A stretch of 64,000 nucleotides of DNA from Populus alba (lineage: Eukaryota > Streptophyta > Magnoliopsida > Malpighiales > Salicaceae): positions 15,240,147 to 15,304,146 of the forward strand of contig NC_133297.1 in the NCBI RefSeq assembly GCF_005239225.2, written 5' to 3'. Position 1 is the first letter of the stretch. Every line of letters starts with the position of its first letter. Below are positions 12,871-25,700 of this stretch, piece after piece. The position numbers and the translations under genes were made by a program. The notes beneath the pieces were generated by a model that searched no databases, was not told the DNA's origin, and saw only the letters and a program-made list of their open reading frames with translations.

Positions 12871-13249
12871 TTTTGGGTTCTTGATTTCCTCTCTATTCTT
12901 TTCCTTTGCGTTCTGGAGTGAAGGAAGGAAAAGTAATTATTGGATGGAGAAAAGGAGGAGTATGGTAGTGGTACCGTCGTGTCATTGGCACGTGGCATGT
13001 GATGTAAGATTTCTTTGTTACATAATGTCACAAATGCCCATGTAATTCGCTTGGTTTAGTTTACTCCGCACCAACCAAACTAATTTTGAACATAAACTAA
13101 TTATTCAACCGTGCTATTCTGAGGGTTTGATTAAAAATTGTGTAAGGATTAATTTTATATGTTTAAAAACAACTTTATCAATTTTTAAAAATTATATTGA
13201 ATAAGAAGAATTTTAAATAATATTTTTTAATATTAAAATAAAATATATT
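12871..13249. promoter_or_regulatory. Upstream region of the BPI/LBP gene
   Basis: This is the only stretch here that looks like normal promoter DNA before the repeat-rich zone begins near 13250. A CACGTGGC-type G-box (ggcacgtggcatgtg, about 12988-13002) lies roughly 120 bp upstream of the start codon. On the minus strand it contains GCCACGTG, a classic bZIP/bHLH target. No confident TATA box was picked out. Confidence 0.45.
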
Positions 13250-14420
13250 AGATTAATTTGGATTAATCCGATTTAACATGTTAAATTCATAACCTGGATT
13301 ATGAAATTTTGATAACCTCATAAAAAACAAATCGAAACATAAATTATGAAAATATAACTCTCAATCAATCCAATATTAAAATATAAAATTAAAAAAAAAT
13401 AAAAAAAAACAACATATAACATATCAAACCTGCTATCCAGGTCATAAAACTGAAATAACATCATAAAAAAATCAAACAAATTACAAATTTCAACTCTTAA
13501 TTAGTTCAATATTAACGAATGAGATTAAAAAAAATCGATTAAAAATAGCATAAAAAAACAAAGTCAATTAATCAATTTCATGACCATGTCACGAGATTAA
13601 GATAACCTCATTGAAAAAAACAAAAAAAAAAAAACATGATTATCCACGGGTTAACCTGCCAAATATGTGAATTTAGTCATGAAACTAATATGTCCTCATA
13701 AATATCAAATCAAAATAAAATATGAAGCCCAATCATCAATCGATCTAATTGGAATCCAATATTAAATTATAAAATTTATAAAGAGTTTTAATTAAAAATG
13801 ACACCAAAAATGAGATAAGGACAACCTAATAAAGCCAAAGCAAAGATGAAGTGTTCATTTCAATTAAAAAGAGAAAAAAATAAGTTAATCGAGTTAACCC
13901 GCCAAACCCACGACTCGAGTTATAAGACGGGGACAACCTAATAAAAAACAAATTCAATGTTGAAAAACCAGTGATCATGGTCATGAGACCAACGATAGCC
14001 TCTTAGAAAAAAAAATAAAAAACCAAAATTTAACCCATGTAAAAATTACCAAAACTTGTGACATTGATCATGAAACTAAGACGCCCCCTATAAAATAAAT
14101 CAAAATTAATCATGAAACTCAATTCTCAATTTATCCAATATTGAATGATAAAACTGGAAAAGTTTCAATTAAAAAAACACAAAAAATAACATGAGTTAAC
14201 TCAAGTTAATTTGTTAAGCACTATTATCAGATCATGAGATCGAAATATCCTAATAGAAATCAAACAAAATAAATTATAAAACTTAATCCTTAATCAAATT
14301 AATATTAAATGATAAAAAAATAAAAATTAATTAAAAAAATCTAAATCAATCAAATTAACTAGCCAAATTTATAATCCATATTATGAGAATAAAATAACCC
14401 AATAAAATACACACTAATCT
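13250..14420. repeat. Degenerate tandem array, unit about 150 bp
   Basis: About seven or eight diverged units share a motif order: 'gagttaac(c)cgccaaa', then 'gtcatgaga', 'gataacctaat(a)aaaa', 'aaattatgaa..tcaat', 'tcaatccaatattgaatgataaaa'. Clear anchor points are the 'ttaacccgccaaac' string near 13893, 'ttaacctgccaaat' near 13649, 'taatttgttaagc' near 14206 and 'ttaactagccaaa' near 14355. It is non-coding and AT-rich. Related blocks occur at 16.2-17.2 kb and 20.7-22.1 kb. It could be the sub-terminal or internal tandem part of a large transposon; no ends were found. Confidence 0.6.
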
Positions 14421-16229
14421 AATAAACATATAACAATATATGTAAGAAGGAGATCTTTCTCTTTTAGTTTTTTTTTAATTTTTAATTAATTGCTTTTGAG
14501 ATTACGATTATATTCTTAGCGAATGTTACGAATTAAATTTATTTAAACCACACGCAAAAGGCAATCGAAATGAACACTCCATCTTTGCTTTGGCTTTGTT
14601 GTTGCCTGTAGTTGTCAGCTTGATCTTCCATCGTGATGTGATGGATATTAACTTCAGTTCCTCCTCCCTCCCTCCTAACTCAATTTGTGGCTTGCGTATG
14701 TTCTTAGCTCACTGTCTCTATTGAGTAGAGAAAACAATTTGTTGATTATATTATAACCACAATAATTTTGTTATATCATAATAATTTATATTACCATCAT
14801 TTAACTAATTATCTCAATAATTTATACTTGTAATTAATGATATACAAACAAGTCTTTTTTCAAAAATAAGTTTATTTTATTAAAAGTGTAATATATTTAT
14901 TAGTAAAAAATATTTTAAAAAAATAATTGTGATTGTATTTTTAAACATTTTTATTTTATATAAATAGATGTAAGAAAATAAAAAAATATATCATTTTAAT
15001 ATATTTATAAATAAAAAAATATTTTAAAAATCAATTATTATAATACTTTCAAACACTCTATTTTATGAAACCGGTGCATGAAAGTGATAAATGAAGATTT
15101 CCTCTTCTTATTAATAATCAATGCCACACGTATTTGTATGGAAAATCTATATATAAAATATATTTGTATAGCGTTATTCTGCTAATATTATAGCACATGA
15201 CTCGATGCATTGTTACATTAAAAAATAAATAAATGTTGTTCATTGAGTAAAGCTCACTCCATATATAAAATAAATTATCTTATCTTTTTATACAGTTTCG
15301 CTAATTATTCCATAATTATGAACAATTCATGTGAGATATGGTAACTATAGATAAAAAGAAACTATTCCAAATATTTGCCAACTAATAATACTTGCACTCA
15401 TTATACCACACCGTAAATAGTTATTATTATTATTATTATTATTATTTTGAAACCTCAATTAATCAGGGAATGATAAGCATGTGTTAAGTCTACATTATAT
15501 GAAAAAAAAAAAAAAAAACGTACTCAAAAAAAATTGCAATGGATGTTGCTTTATAAAGTAATGATTTTGGTACATATGGTAGTTTTTACAGTTAATATTT
15601 AAAAATATAAGTTAAGAAAAGTTATAAATAGTAATTTTTGTAAATAAAATTTTTTTAAAAAAATTTCATTGAATTCATACAAAAATGTGATGTGTATTGA
15701 TTAATTAAATACTCTCAAAATTATGAGGGTAAAACATAATCTCAACCACGCTATTAAATAAAATTTTAGAGTTTATTTTTATGGTTCAAACTATTTTCTA
15801 AAGAGTTTTTCATCTTAAAAGTATCAAATTAGTTTTAACATGTTTACATCAAAAAACTAAATAAAAAAAATTATTTTTAAGTATTTTTAATTAAAAAATA
15901 CTTTTAAAAATCATTAAACACCGCATTACCGACTATACTTCTTGAACATATTGAACTTTCACTTATTTAATTTTTTTTCTCTCTAACTTGGGGAAAAAAA
16001 ATAATAAAAGCTTACAAACAAACTTTTGTATAAAATTACATGTAATACATGTGACATACCATAAAACATTAGTTATAAGACACATGCTTGACATGAAATG
16101 TTAAAATAGCAAATGAGTGTCATGGAAATTTAACATCATAATGATAGGGCATTCAAATGCAATGGGATGTGCCATGATGGTGTTATGTGGACGCATGTTA
16201 TATTGAGGGGTTGAAATATTTCTTTTTAA
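14421..16229. other. Gene-free AT-rich DNA
   Basis: No gene is visible. It includes a (TTA)n microsatellite at 15422-15447, an A-run near 15504, and weak matches to dispersed repeat family B near 14920-15060 and 15740-15930. Confidence 0.55.
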
Positions 16230-17200
16230 AAATAAAATTCATGACTTAGATTATATAAACCTAATAAGATTAAATAAGTTAATTTTATTTTAATTAGATG
16301 ATAAAAAATAGATCACAATAATAAATAGATCAAATTAAAAAAAAATCATGATAGCTTAGGAGAAAAAAAACTTTTTTTTCAAAAAAAAATGATGTAAGTT
16401 AATTCTTAGTCAATTAAATATAAAATGATAAAATTAGATAAAAAAAATAAAAAAAACAACATTAGGTCAACCTGAGTTAGCTTGATAAACCTGTAACTAT
16501 GGTAATAAAGGGTGAGCCAACCGAGCTAACTTGCCAAACTCGTGTCCAAGTTATGAGATCGGGATAACCTAATAGAAAAAAAAAAATCACAAAGCCTTTT
16601 TTTAGAAGAAAAAATCAATGTTGAATGATGAAATAAAAAACTAAGAAAAAAAACAAAAAAAAATGATGTTAACCCACATTAACTTTTTAAACTTGTGATC
16701 CAATTCATTAGATCAGAAATACCATATCTAAAAAAATCATGAAACTTAATCATCAACTAATTAAAAGTCGAATGATGAAATAAAAAAAAATCAATTATAC
16801 AAAATGATCCAAAACCAAAAATAACAATTAAAAAAATGATGATTAAAATTAAAATAAAAAAAATTAGAAGATAACCATAATTTTTTTTATTGAAAGGTGA
16901 AATTAAAAAAAAAATAATTTAATAAAAGAACCCAAAAAAGCAACCAATAGAATGAGAATCAAATTGAAAAAAGTAATATATCACAAATTAAAATTGAAAG
17001 ATGAAATTAAAAATAAATAAATTATTTTATAAAAAGAGTCAAGAGCAAAAAATAAAAACTAAAAAAATAAAAATCAAAGTGAAAATATTAATAACTAAAA
17101 AAACAAATATGAGATTTTGAATGGATGATTTTAAATGATTGGCACAAAATTTAAGGAAAGTAAAGAGAAAAAAAAAATATAAAAAAAAAGTTCAGTGACA
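16230..17200. repeat. Repeat block related to 20.7-22.1 kb
   Basis: The block contains 'ttttattttaattagatgat' at about 16282, matching 'ttttattttaattagatgat' at about 21977, both followed by an A-rich 'aaaatagat..acaa' stretch. It also has units like the 13.2-14.4 kb array ('gagctaacttgccaaac' near 16520; 'gggataacctaatagaaaa' near 16560) and runs of 'aatgatgaaataaaaa' repeats. No coding signal is seen. Confidence 0.5.
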
Positions 17201-20200
17201 AATCATTATATCATCATTGCCATTGCCTCAACTAGTAAAAAGGCACTACGATGAATCCACTAACATGGTAAAAATGATTTTTGTTGTTACACATAGGCAC
17301 TGTATGAATCACTAGAAGGTAGTGGATGTGTTTCTACTTTTACACTTAAATATTATTTAAAATTTATTAAAAGATCAATTTCACAATCATTCAACTTAAT
17401 AATAACAAAAAAAAAGTATATAATAAAAAGATGAAAAAGCTCCTAAATGATAATCTTAAAAACTTTGTTTTTGATGATAATTGGCTAATTTTAATGTGAT
17501 TTAAAGAGTAAAATGACTGGAAAAAAAATAATCCTAGGTGTCAGTTTTAATTTTTTTTTAAAAGTTAATTGAGTTATTTTATTGTACTTAAAATATTAAA
17601 AAACAATCATACTCTTGATTAACCTAGTAATGACTATTATTTTTATAAAAAGATTAAAATACCTCCCACACATACCAGGACAATTTATTTTTCATGAAAA
17701 GGGCAAAAATGTATCTATATTCTTCCAATGAATAGTTAATTACGTGTATGTGCAGAGTGAAAATGCCCTTCATTTTAACTTCTTTTTTCTTATTCTGTCA
17801 TGTGATGTATATTAATAATATTTAGTTCATATTGCTTTTTTCATATTTTGTTTTATAACTAGCAAGTGGGCATCCAATGGCTTTCCCCATTATAGCATTA
17901 AAAAATTGACGTCTTTATTTTTTGTATATTATCATTGTGCTACTGAACTAAAGAACCAAAAAGTATTATAGAAAACACTAAAATATGTGGTTATATATAT
18001 ATATAGAAAAAACATTGTGCTCCTTTATTCACACATTCATAGATTTGTGTGGATCTATTCTGGTTTTTTTTTTTTTGTCATCAAACTTTTATTTTGGATG
18101 ATTTTATCCTTATTGAATGTCAATTACTTATGATTTATTGGGCAAAAAAAATTAAAAGGCAAAGGATTGAAATTAAAAAGACACCCAAAATGAGTGGCTT
18201 GTCTAGAGTTTGCACAAAAAAGTACTCTTTGGTCATTCATCTTTATAAATAATACAATTTAGATCCCTTTGAATTTCTGAAATTCAATCTTGATCCATAA
18301 ATTCATTTTTCTTCTATTTTAGCTCCTAGTTAGAAAAAGAAAAGACTAGGTCTTGCTAAATTCCAACGATAAAGGGACAAAGTCATCATTTACAATGATT
18401 CTGACCGCGAATAAAGTTGATATTAGATTCAATGGGTTTTATTAGATGATGAGAGTTTATTTTGGGTGTTATTTAACCCAAAAGGTGTTTGATAAAGTAG
18501 ATCTACTCTCGAGAAGTTGTTGGGTTTTGAGTTGATTTTTTATTTTTAAGCTTATTCTTGATTCTTTTGAAGGCTTAAACAAGTTTATTTAGGGTATTTA
18601 AATGGTTTTTATATGTTTTTGGATAAAAAAAAGTTAGGAAATGATTTTTCTTTTTGTTTAAAACCCGCTGGCTTGATTTGTTGATAACCTTCTAGTTGTT
18701 GGATTCTAGGTCTACAAACAACAAGTTGTTGCATACGTGTAAGCCACATCGTCTACAAATATAGATGATGTGTTGTCCACACTAAAAGACAATGTGTCAT
18801 CTAAGTCTATTTCATAGAAAAAAATAAGGATGGACCATGTAATTGGCCTATGTGCCTAGTGTGTTTGCTTTCTTTCTTTTTTTGTTTAATGTTTATTCTA
18901 TAGTTATTAGGCCCAGCCCAAAACAAGGATAGGGGATCAAGCTAGAAGGATCAACCTGAGCTTACCAAAAATATTCTTTTTAAAAAGATATTTAAACAAT
19001 ATTGTTTTTAATTTTTTTTAGAAAAAGTTAATAGGTATTGTGATGGGTTTTTATTGAATTACTCGAGTCGACCATGTAACAAGTCGACCTATGATTGAAT
19101 CAAACTGGGTCAATTCCTCCATTTACTTTTTTTTAAGCCTGACATGATATAGACCTCAAGTTAATTGAATTGCATGTCAACCTGTGGGGTCGACTTGGTT
19201 TTCATAGCAATGGTGTTTTCAACACTTTAAGCATATAAAAAATATTAACACATTCTTTAATTGGTATTTAAATGCTCCTTTTCTTTTAATTTAATTTTTA
19301 AAAAATACTTTTTTCTCAAACTTTTAAAAGGTTAGGTCTGCCTTTTATTTTAGTTTGGTGAACCACCCTTGTTTTTCCTTTTTCATACTTTTTTTTTGTT
19401 TTTTTTTTTTATGAAAAGAAACCCTTTCACTTGATTTAGGTATTGTTAAATGAAAAACAAAATTGGATTTTTTTTTTTGTTAATTTAGGTGGGGTGCATG
19501 CCATAGATCGCAAATGTGCTAGGTTTGCCCAAGGTTAATTCAGGTTTCTCTCTCTCTTTATTTTAATTCAATAATTTTACTTTCAAATTTATTTTTTGAT
19601 GTTAAATTAATTGATATGACATTATAATTTATTTTGGTTTGATATTTAAACGTTTATCTTGATCTCAAACAAACACCTCAATATTTAGTTTGTTCTTAAT
19701 TTTGCAAGTGTCTGTTTTTCTTATCATATATTTAAATAAAAAATTATATAGAAAAATCATTGAACCTGATGGAGTTTATAAGTTGGGTCACAGTTTTAAC
19801 TGGTTAGCTTTGGTTGGTAAGAAATCAAGTTTTCATAATTTACTTTTTAAATGCACACATAAACTTCTAAATTTACGAAGGAGATTTTTTTTGGTTAAAA
19901 AAAACACTTATAAAATGATGTCATATTAATTTTTTAGTTAAAAGAAAAATTTATCCAACCCATAACGATTCATGAGTCAAATAGCTAGTAAATATTGAAA
20001 ACAAGTCTAACCATATCCTATTATGTTACTTTCATAGTCACACACACTAGCTATTTGACCAGCTCTTTGCTACGGGTCATATATTTTTTTCCAACAAAAA
20101 ATTTGAGCATGAAGGATTTTTCAATGTGTTTTTTATATAAAAAATTTTAAGTGTAAATTAAAAATTTTATGCACATATCTAATTAAATAAATCAATAACT

Positions 20201-20689
20201 ATTTCTGTTAATAAATGAAAATAAAGTCAATAAAGATAACTAAAGATGTATCTGGAGAAATCGAGAGACAAATGAAGACTAATATATTTGATATCACAAT
20301 ATGGGCTATTTATCTGATTCTGTTCAATCGGTCTGTTTATTGAAATTAATTTTATATTTAATTAAATGATAGTAGAAATAGACACACACATGAGATTGAT
20401 TGAATAAAATCAAAGATAAAAATATATTAAGCAAGGTAGCACTTATGAGAAATGCTATCCAAAAATAAATATATTTTATTTTAAAAAATAAATTTCATTT
20501 ATATAAAACATAAAAAAATATAGATGAATTAGAATAACCTCTTCAAAAATTAAATACATACAAAATAATTAAAAAACAACCACTATTTAAAAAATGTTAA
20601 ATAAAAATATCAAAGATAAGATATACTAATTTAATAAATTATTTAAAAAAAAATACATATTAAAAAAACATAAAAAAGACAAAAATTAA
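17201..20689. other. Gene-free repeat-derived DNA
   Basis: No gene is supported; the frames at 18049 and 19690 are low-complexity and match nothing I recognise. A 14-bp perfect inverted repeat links 19976-19989 and 20046-20059. Downstream, 20060-20230 resembles the repeated unit at 52.1-52.6 kb (shared 'aattaaataaatcaa', 'taataaat.aaa'). Confidence 0.45.
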
Positions 20690-22080
20690 AAAAGGTAAGA
20701 GATCATGTATTGTTGGGTCTAACAAGTTAGGCTATCACTCATAACCTATTTGGAAAATACCCTCATATACGGACTCTTATTTTCTTAAAATCCTAATGGG
20801 ATTGAAAATTATGTAGGTGAATAAAAAAAAAGATAAAAAAGCTCAATTGTAAAATAGCTCGATGCTAAATGATGAAATGTAATAAATATTAAATAAAGAA
20901 AAATCATAAACAAACTCAAGCTAAACCAGGTTAACCCGTCAAATTTGCGGTCGGTCTAAATGATAACACCAGGATAAAAGTATAGAAAGAATAATGGAAC
21001 TGAAAAGGAAAATTAAATCTCAACCAATTTAATATTAAAGCATGAAATAAAAGAAATATCTATTTAAAAACTTTTCTAAAGTAAATTCAACAAAGCATGA
21101 CAAATAAAAAGAACTGAGATAACATGAGTAATTTTAAAATTTAGTGAAAAACTCCTTAGAAAGCAAATAAATAAAAACAATAGAACCCAATCTCTAATTG
21201 AGTAAATGTTGAAGTCTGAAAAAAAGAGAGAAAGAAGCATGCTCTTAAGAAAAAGAAAAAAAAAAACCAAGCAAATCCAAGTGAATCTCCTACATCTAGG
21301 TTAATTTCTAAAACTCGCAACTCATAAAATTCTAGATCTGGGCTTAATATTTAATGTTGAATAATGAATTAGAAAAAAAATTAATTTAAAAAAATATCAA
21401 AGTAAAAAAATAGCAATGAAAAGAATGATGATCAAATTTGATATGAGAAAAAAACTTGAGGATGAAAATGTAAAAGGAAAATCAATTTAAAAAATTATCT
21501 CAAATAAAACAAATAACAATCAAGGAATGAAAACCAAATTTGAAATATATAAAAAAAATAAAGGGGGATGAGGTTGAAAAAGAATTTTAAATTTATAGAT
21601 TATATCAAATAAAACAAACAATAATAAAAATATGGATCAAATTTAAAGGAATAATAATTTAAAGGGTTGCTTTGAAATTTTGAAGGGAAATACATGAAAA
21701 TTAAAGAGAGAAAAAAAAAAAAAAAAAAAAAGTTGTGGGCACTTTAAAAAACATACAGTGTCCTAGAGAGGACAAATATAGATGATGGAAGAAAGAGTGT
21801 TTTTTTTAACTTGAAAAACATACCTTAATATAGAATCAATATGTGTGGACTTGTGTTACATCACAAAACCAAACTATTTGTTATGTAAAAAATATATTCA
21901 GGTGTCATAAATATATTTTAAAATAGAAAAAAAATATATGACTCGAATTATAGACCTGACTAGATCAAATAAATTAGTTTTATTTTAATTAGATGATAAA
22001 AAAATAGATAACAACAACATGTGAATCAGATTATAAAAAAATATAATCATGATAATTTTTTTTCAAAAGAAAACAAACAA
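20690..22080. repeat. Second large block of the 150-bp repeat family
   Basis: It contains 'aggttaacccgtcaaatttg' near 20929 and related motifs at 20800, 21000, 21290 and 21355, then the 'ttttattttaattagatgat' segment near 21977 shared with 16.28 kb. It is non-coding, with an A-run at 21712-21730. Confidence 0.5.
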
Positions 22081-22774
22081 TGTAGCCAACCACTTTTTAA
22101 TTTATTTTAAAAGTTATATTAATTCATTATCCTTGACCAACCTATTAATTACAAAACAACCTCGAGAAAAAGAAGTCAATACCTCTGTATAAACAACCTA
22201 TATTTTTTACCCTAAGAAAAATTGTGTAATTATACTATAAAATTAAAAAAAAAATTAAATCACCCTTGAACAACAATGTTAGCTTTTTTAAGGGGTATTT
22301 TAATTATTTTTATTGTGCATTAAAAGTTAAATATATAAAAAGCACCTCAAAACAAATTAGTAATGACAAATAAATCTTACAAAAATACCAAAACATTCTT
22401 GAATAAAAAGGAATTAATTTTTTAGTCAACGTCATAAACATCACTCCACTATTCTAGTAAATAAGGAAATATTTTCTTGGTTGCAAAGAATTCACCTTTT
22501 TCTTTTAGTAACTGTTTGTTTTTGCAGTTAAAAATATGTTTCGTGATTTTTAATTTTTTTTACTTTAATCTTTTTTTATATATATATTTTAAAAAAAAAA
22601 CACTTTAAAAACAAAACAAAATCATCCACACGTTCCAAAAAGTACCATAGTATATTTGTTACGTTATATTTTTAAATTACAAACCAGCTTTTGACAGCCA
22701 AAAAGAAAAGAAGAGAAAATAATCAGTTTTGCCAGGCTGAGGCAGCCTCCATCAAGAAGAAGAAGAAGAGAACG
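22081..22774 (+). promoter_or_regulatory. Promoter/5' leader region of the DUF1664 gene
   Basis: The near-gene part (22680-22774) is less AT-rich and contains 'aagaagaagaagaagag' just before the start codon, typical of plant leaders. Further upstream (22500-22640) is another diverged copy of dispersed repeat family B. No clear TATA box was identified. Confidence 0.4.
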
Positions 22775-25700
22775 ATGGCTTTGCAGACTGGGGTCTCTAC
22801 GTCCAAAGTTCTCATTCTCGTCGGTGCAGGTCTCTCTCTCTCGTCCCTTCTTTGCCTTCTCTGATCATAAAAGCTTCAACTTTACTTTGACTCTAATGCT
22901 TTTCGGCCGCTTCACGATTATTGACCCGATAAACAATTCAAACACCTCTCAATCAGCAATTTCACCCTCTTTTGTTTTTTCTTTAGAAATATAAAATCTC
23001 ATGTAAATTGAATTGATAAGGTTTTATTTTTTTCTGTTTCTTGTCTGGATGCAAAGATTTATGAATTTTTTCGTCCATGGAATTGTAAACTTACTTGATT
23101 TTAGCTTATCAAATTGTTTTCATGTTCTAATGTATGCTATTATATTAATGTCTCTGTGTTTTTTGTTTTAGGTTTGACTAGTTCGATTATTTTGAAAAAT
23201 GGACGATTGCCTGAACTCATTGGGCAGCTTCAAGAATTACTCAAGGGTGTTGACGAAGTCGAGATCGCTCCTTACAAATACGACACTGCTGTTCTTGCTG
23301 CTCGGGTTTTCCAAGTTTTTATTTATTTATAAGAAATGGGTACTCGTAGAAGAGCATAACACAAAGGAAGAAAAAAAGAACATCTTGTTTTGATACATGA
23401 TGCGAAAAACACATTTTAGCAGATTTCAGTGCATCAAAAAAGTTCCAGAGTTGGACTGTAAATAATGGACCCTGATGCAATGTCAGTTTAAATAGATGCA
23501 AGTTTGCATGTGCGATTTTGTATTATGAATTAAGAGAAACTATTTCCTCCTTAGTTCAGGGCTGCTAGTTTAGAGAACCTGGTTGAAATCATCTCACGGA
23601 GGAAATCCTAGTGGCCCCTAACTTTTATTCCAAGAATTGAATCAAAGGGGACTTTCTTCCTAGAATCAGAATATAGGAAGCAGAGTCTTCTTAAAATGTT
23701 GGGTAATTGAAGTCCATTGGAGGTGTGATAGACTGCTTTCCATGTGTGCTGTCATGCCTGTGAGTTTTGGGAAGGTTTCTGAATCTTCTTAGGTGCACTG
23801 GTATCTAAAAGAGGGGATATTAGTTTGTGGAACAGGAAGTGGTTATATTTCTAAAGGAGTCAGGGTATTTGGCTATTGTTAGCAATCTATCATATTTCTC
23901 TTCGGATTGACTGTATTTTCTGATGTATACTCATGTGTCTCTGTCTTAGATTCGTCAATTGGCGCAAGAGATTAAGGAGTTGAGCTTATCCAGTCCTGTA
24001 ACCATCTATAATGGAAATTCTGTTTCTAATGGTAAGTATTTTTTTTAAGAGCTTAAGATTCCAAGTAATTTCCATACTTTTCTTGAAGAGTAATAGATTC
24101 TTAATAGTCTACCTTTTGCCATGTCCTTCATTTTATGTTCTTATTGTGTTTTGAGTTGAAATTTCTCTCTCTTTGATCTTCTTTTGATACTTATATGCTG
24201 ATAGATAACCAACCTTCCAATGGGCTTAGAGTTGATTAAAAGTGCATCAAAATTGCTAAATTTTTGTCCAATCAGTGTGTAAAACTCTTGGTTAGCGTTT
24301 CAGGACTCTGATAAGCATGCTTTACTTTTATTAGCAGGTTTAATCTCTTGATTTTACTGTGAGATGCAATGCATTTTCTTATTTTGAAGGACATGTGGAT
24401 CAACTATTTGCAGAAAAACCAAGTGGCTTGTTAATAGGACATTTCATTCTTCCTTGACCAGTCTCCTTCTCTCCCCTGAAGAAAAGGGAAAGGAAGAGAA
24501 AAGGATAAATGCTATTCATAAGTCTTATTTGGAATGACTTAAGAAATAATCAGCAAATTTTAAATCTGTACTGCAATTATTTCAGACTAGAACACGAATT
24601 ATAAGTTAACTTCAGTTGAGATATCCAAGTCGATCATGAGAAGGCTTTCAGATTGTTTCTTGAATGAAGCCTAAACAAGGACTAGATAACTTGTAAGGTA
24701 AAATTATTATAGGATTTAGAATTTCCTCTAAACATTTTCTTTTCCCGATGTTAAAAGGCATTCAGGTTCAGTTATCGTGTTAGCTTTTTTTTTCAGTGCA
24801 TGGTTCTATTAGATATTTTTGGCAACATCTTGCAACATTTCTATTTTGGATGTCTTGATGGAAGAGTAGAATACGCAATGATGCTTGTGAAATTTCCCGT
24901 GCACACAGGGAATTTTTCTTCTTACCTAGTGCCAGCTGCTGCACTTGGAGCAATGGGATATTGTTACTTTTGGTGGAAGGCAAGATTCTTAATGCTTAAA
25001 GTGAAAACAATTTCTTATCCCAAATGCCGATGGTATTGCACCTGTTAGCACATTGTCTTTTTGCTGATCAATGGGTGGATGCATCATCTATTTGCTTTGT
25101 GGTGCAGGGCTGGTCATTTTCAGATGTAATGTTTGTAACGAAGCAAAATATGGCAAATGCTGTTGCAACCGTGTCAAAACAATTGGAGAATGTATCTGAA
25201 ACGTTAGCTGTAAGTAGGATGACTTATTCTTTCTAATAAGTCTTATGTCTTAGATAGCAGCTCTATGTTTTGGATTCTTTGCAGTATTCTTAATTCTCTT
25301 CGACTGTCAACTTGTGCAGTCAACAAAAAGACATTTGACAAAAAGGCTGGGAAATTTGGACTGGAAGATTGAGGAGCAGATTGAAACATCTAAGCTCATT
25401 GCCAATGATGTATGTTCAGTATTCTCCTTTTACAATTGATAGATATTAATCATTTGTTTCTCGCTCTTTTTCTTCCCATTTCTTCCTTGCCTAGGGCATA
25501 AGGTATGCTTGGTTGTGTACAAGCCAAGCTAAGGTAACCAACACTTGCCATATCCAGCTCAGCTTGTTGGAATATGTACGACAGTAGGAGCATCAGCTTG
25601 AACTTGATTGAGCTACCTAGTGAACCTGATCCTGAACAGAAAGGCAACATGATGTAGATCAGAAAAGAGAAGGGAAAAGGAGAATATTAGAGAGGAAATA

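Noticed and set aside
13250..14420. CRISPR-like array of repeats
   Set aside because: The units are diverged, lack unique spacers of fixed size, and lie in a plant nuclear genome; they are degenerate tandem repeats.
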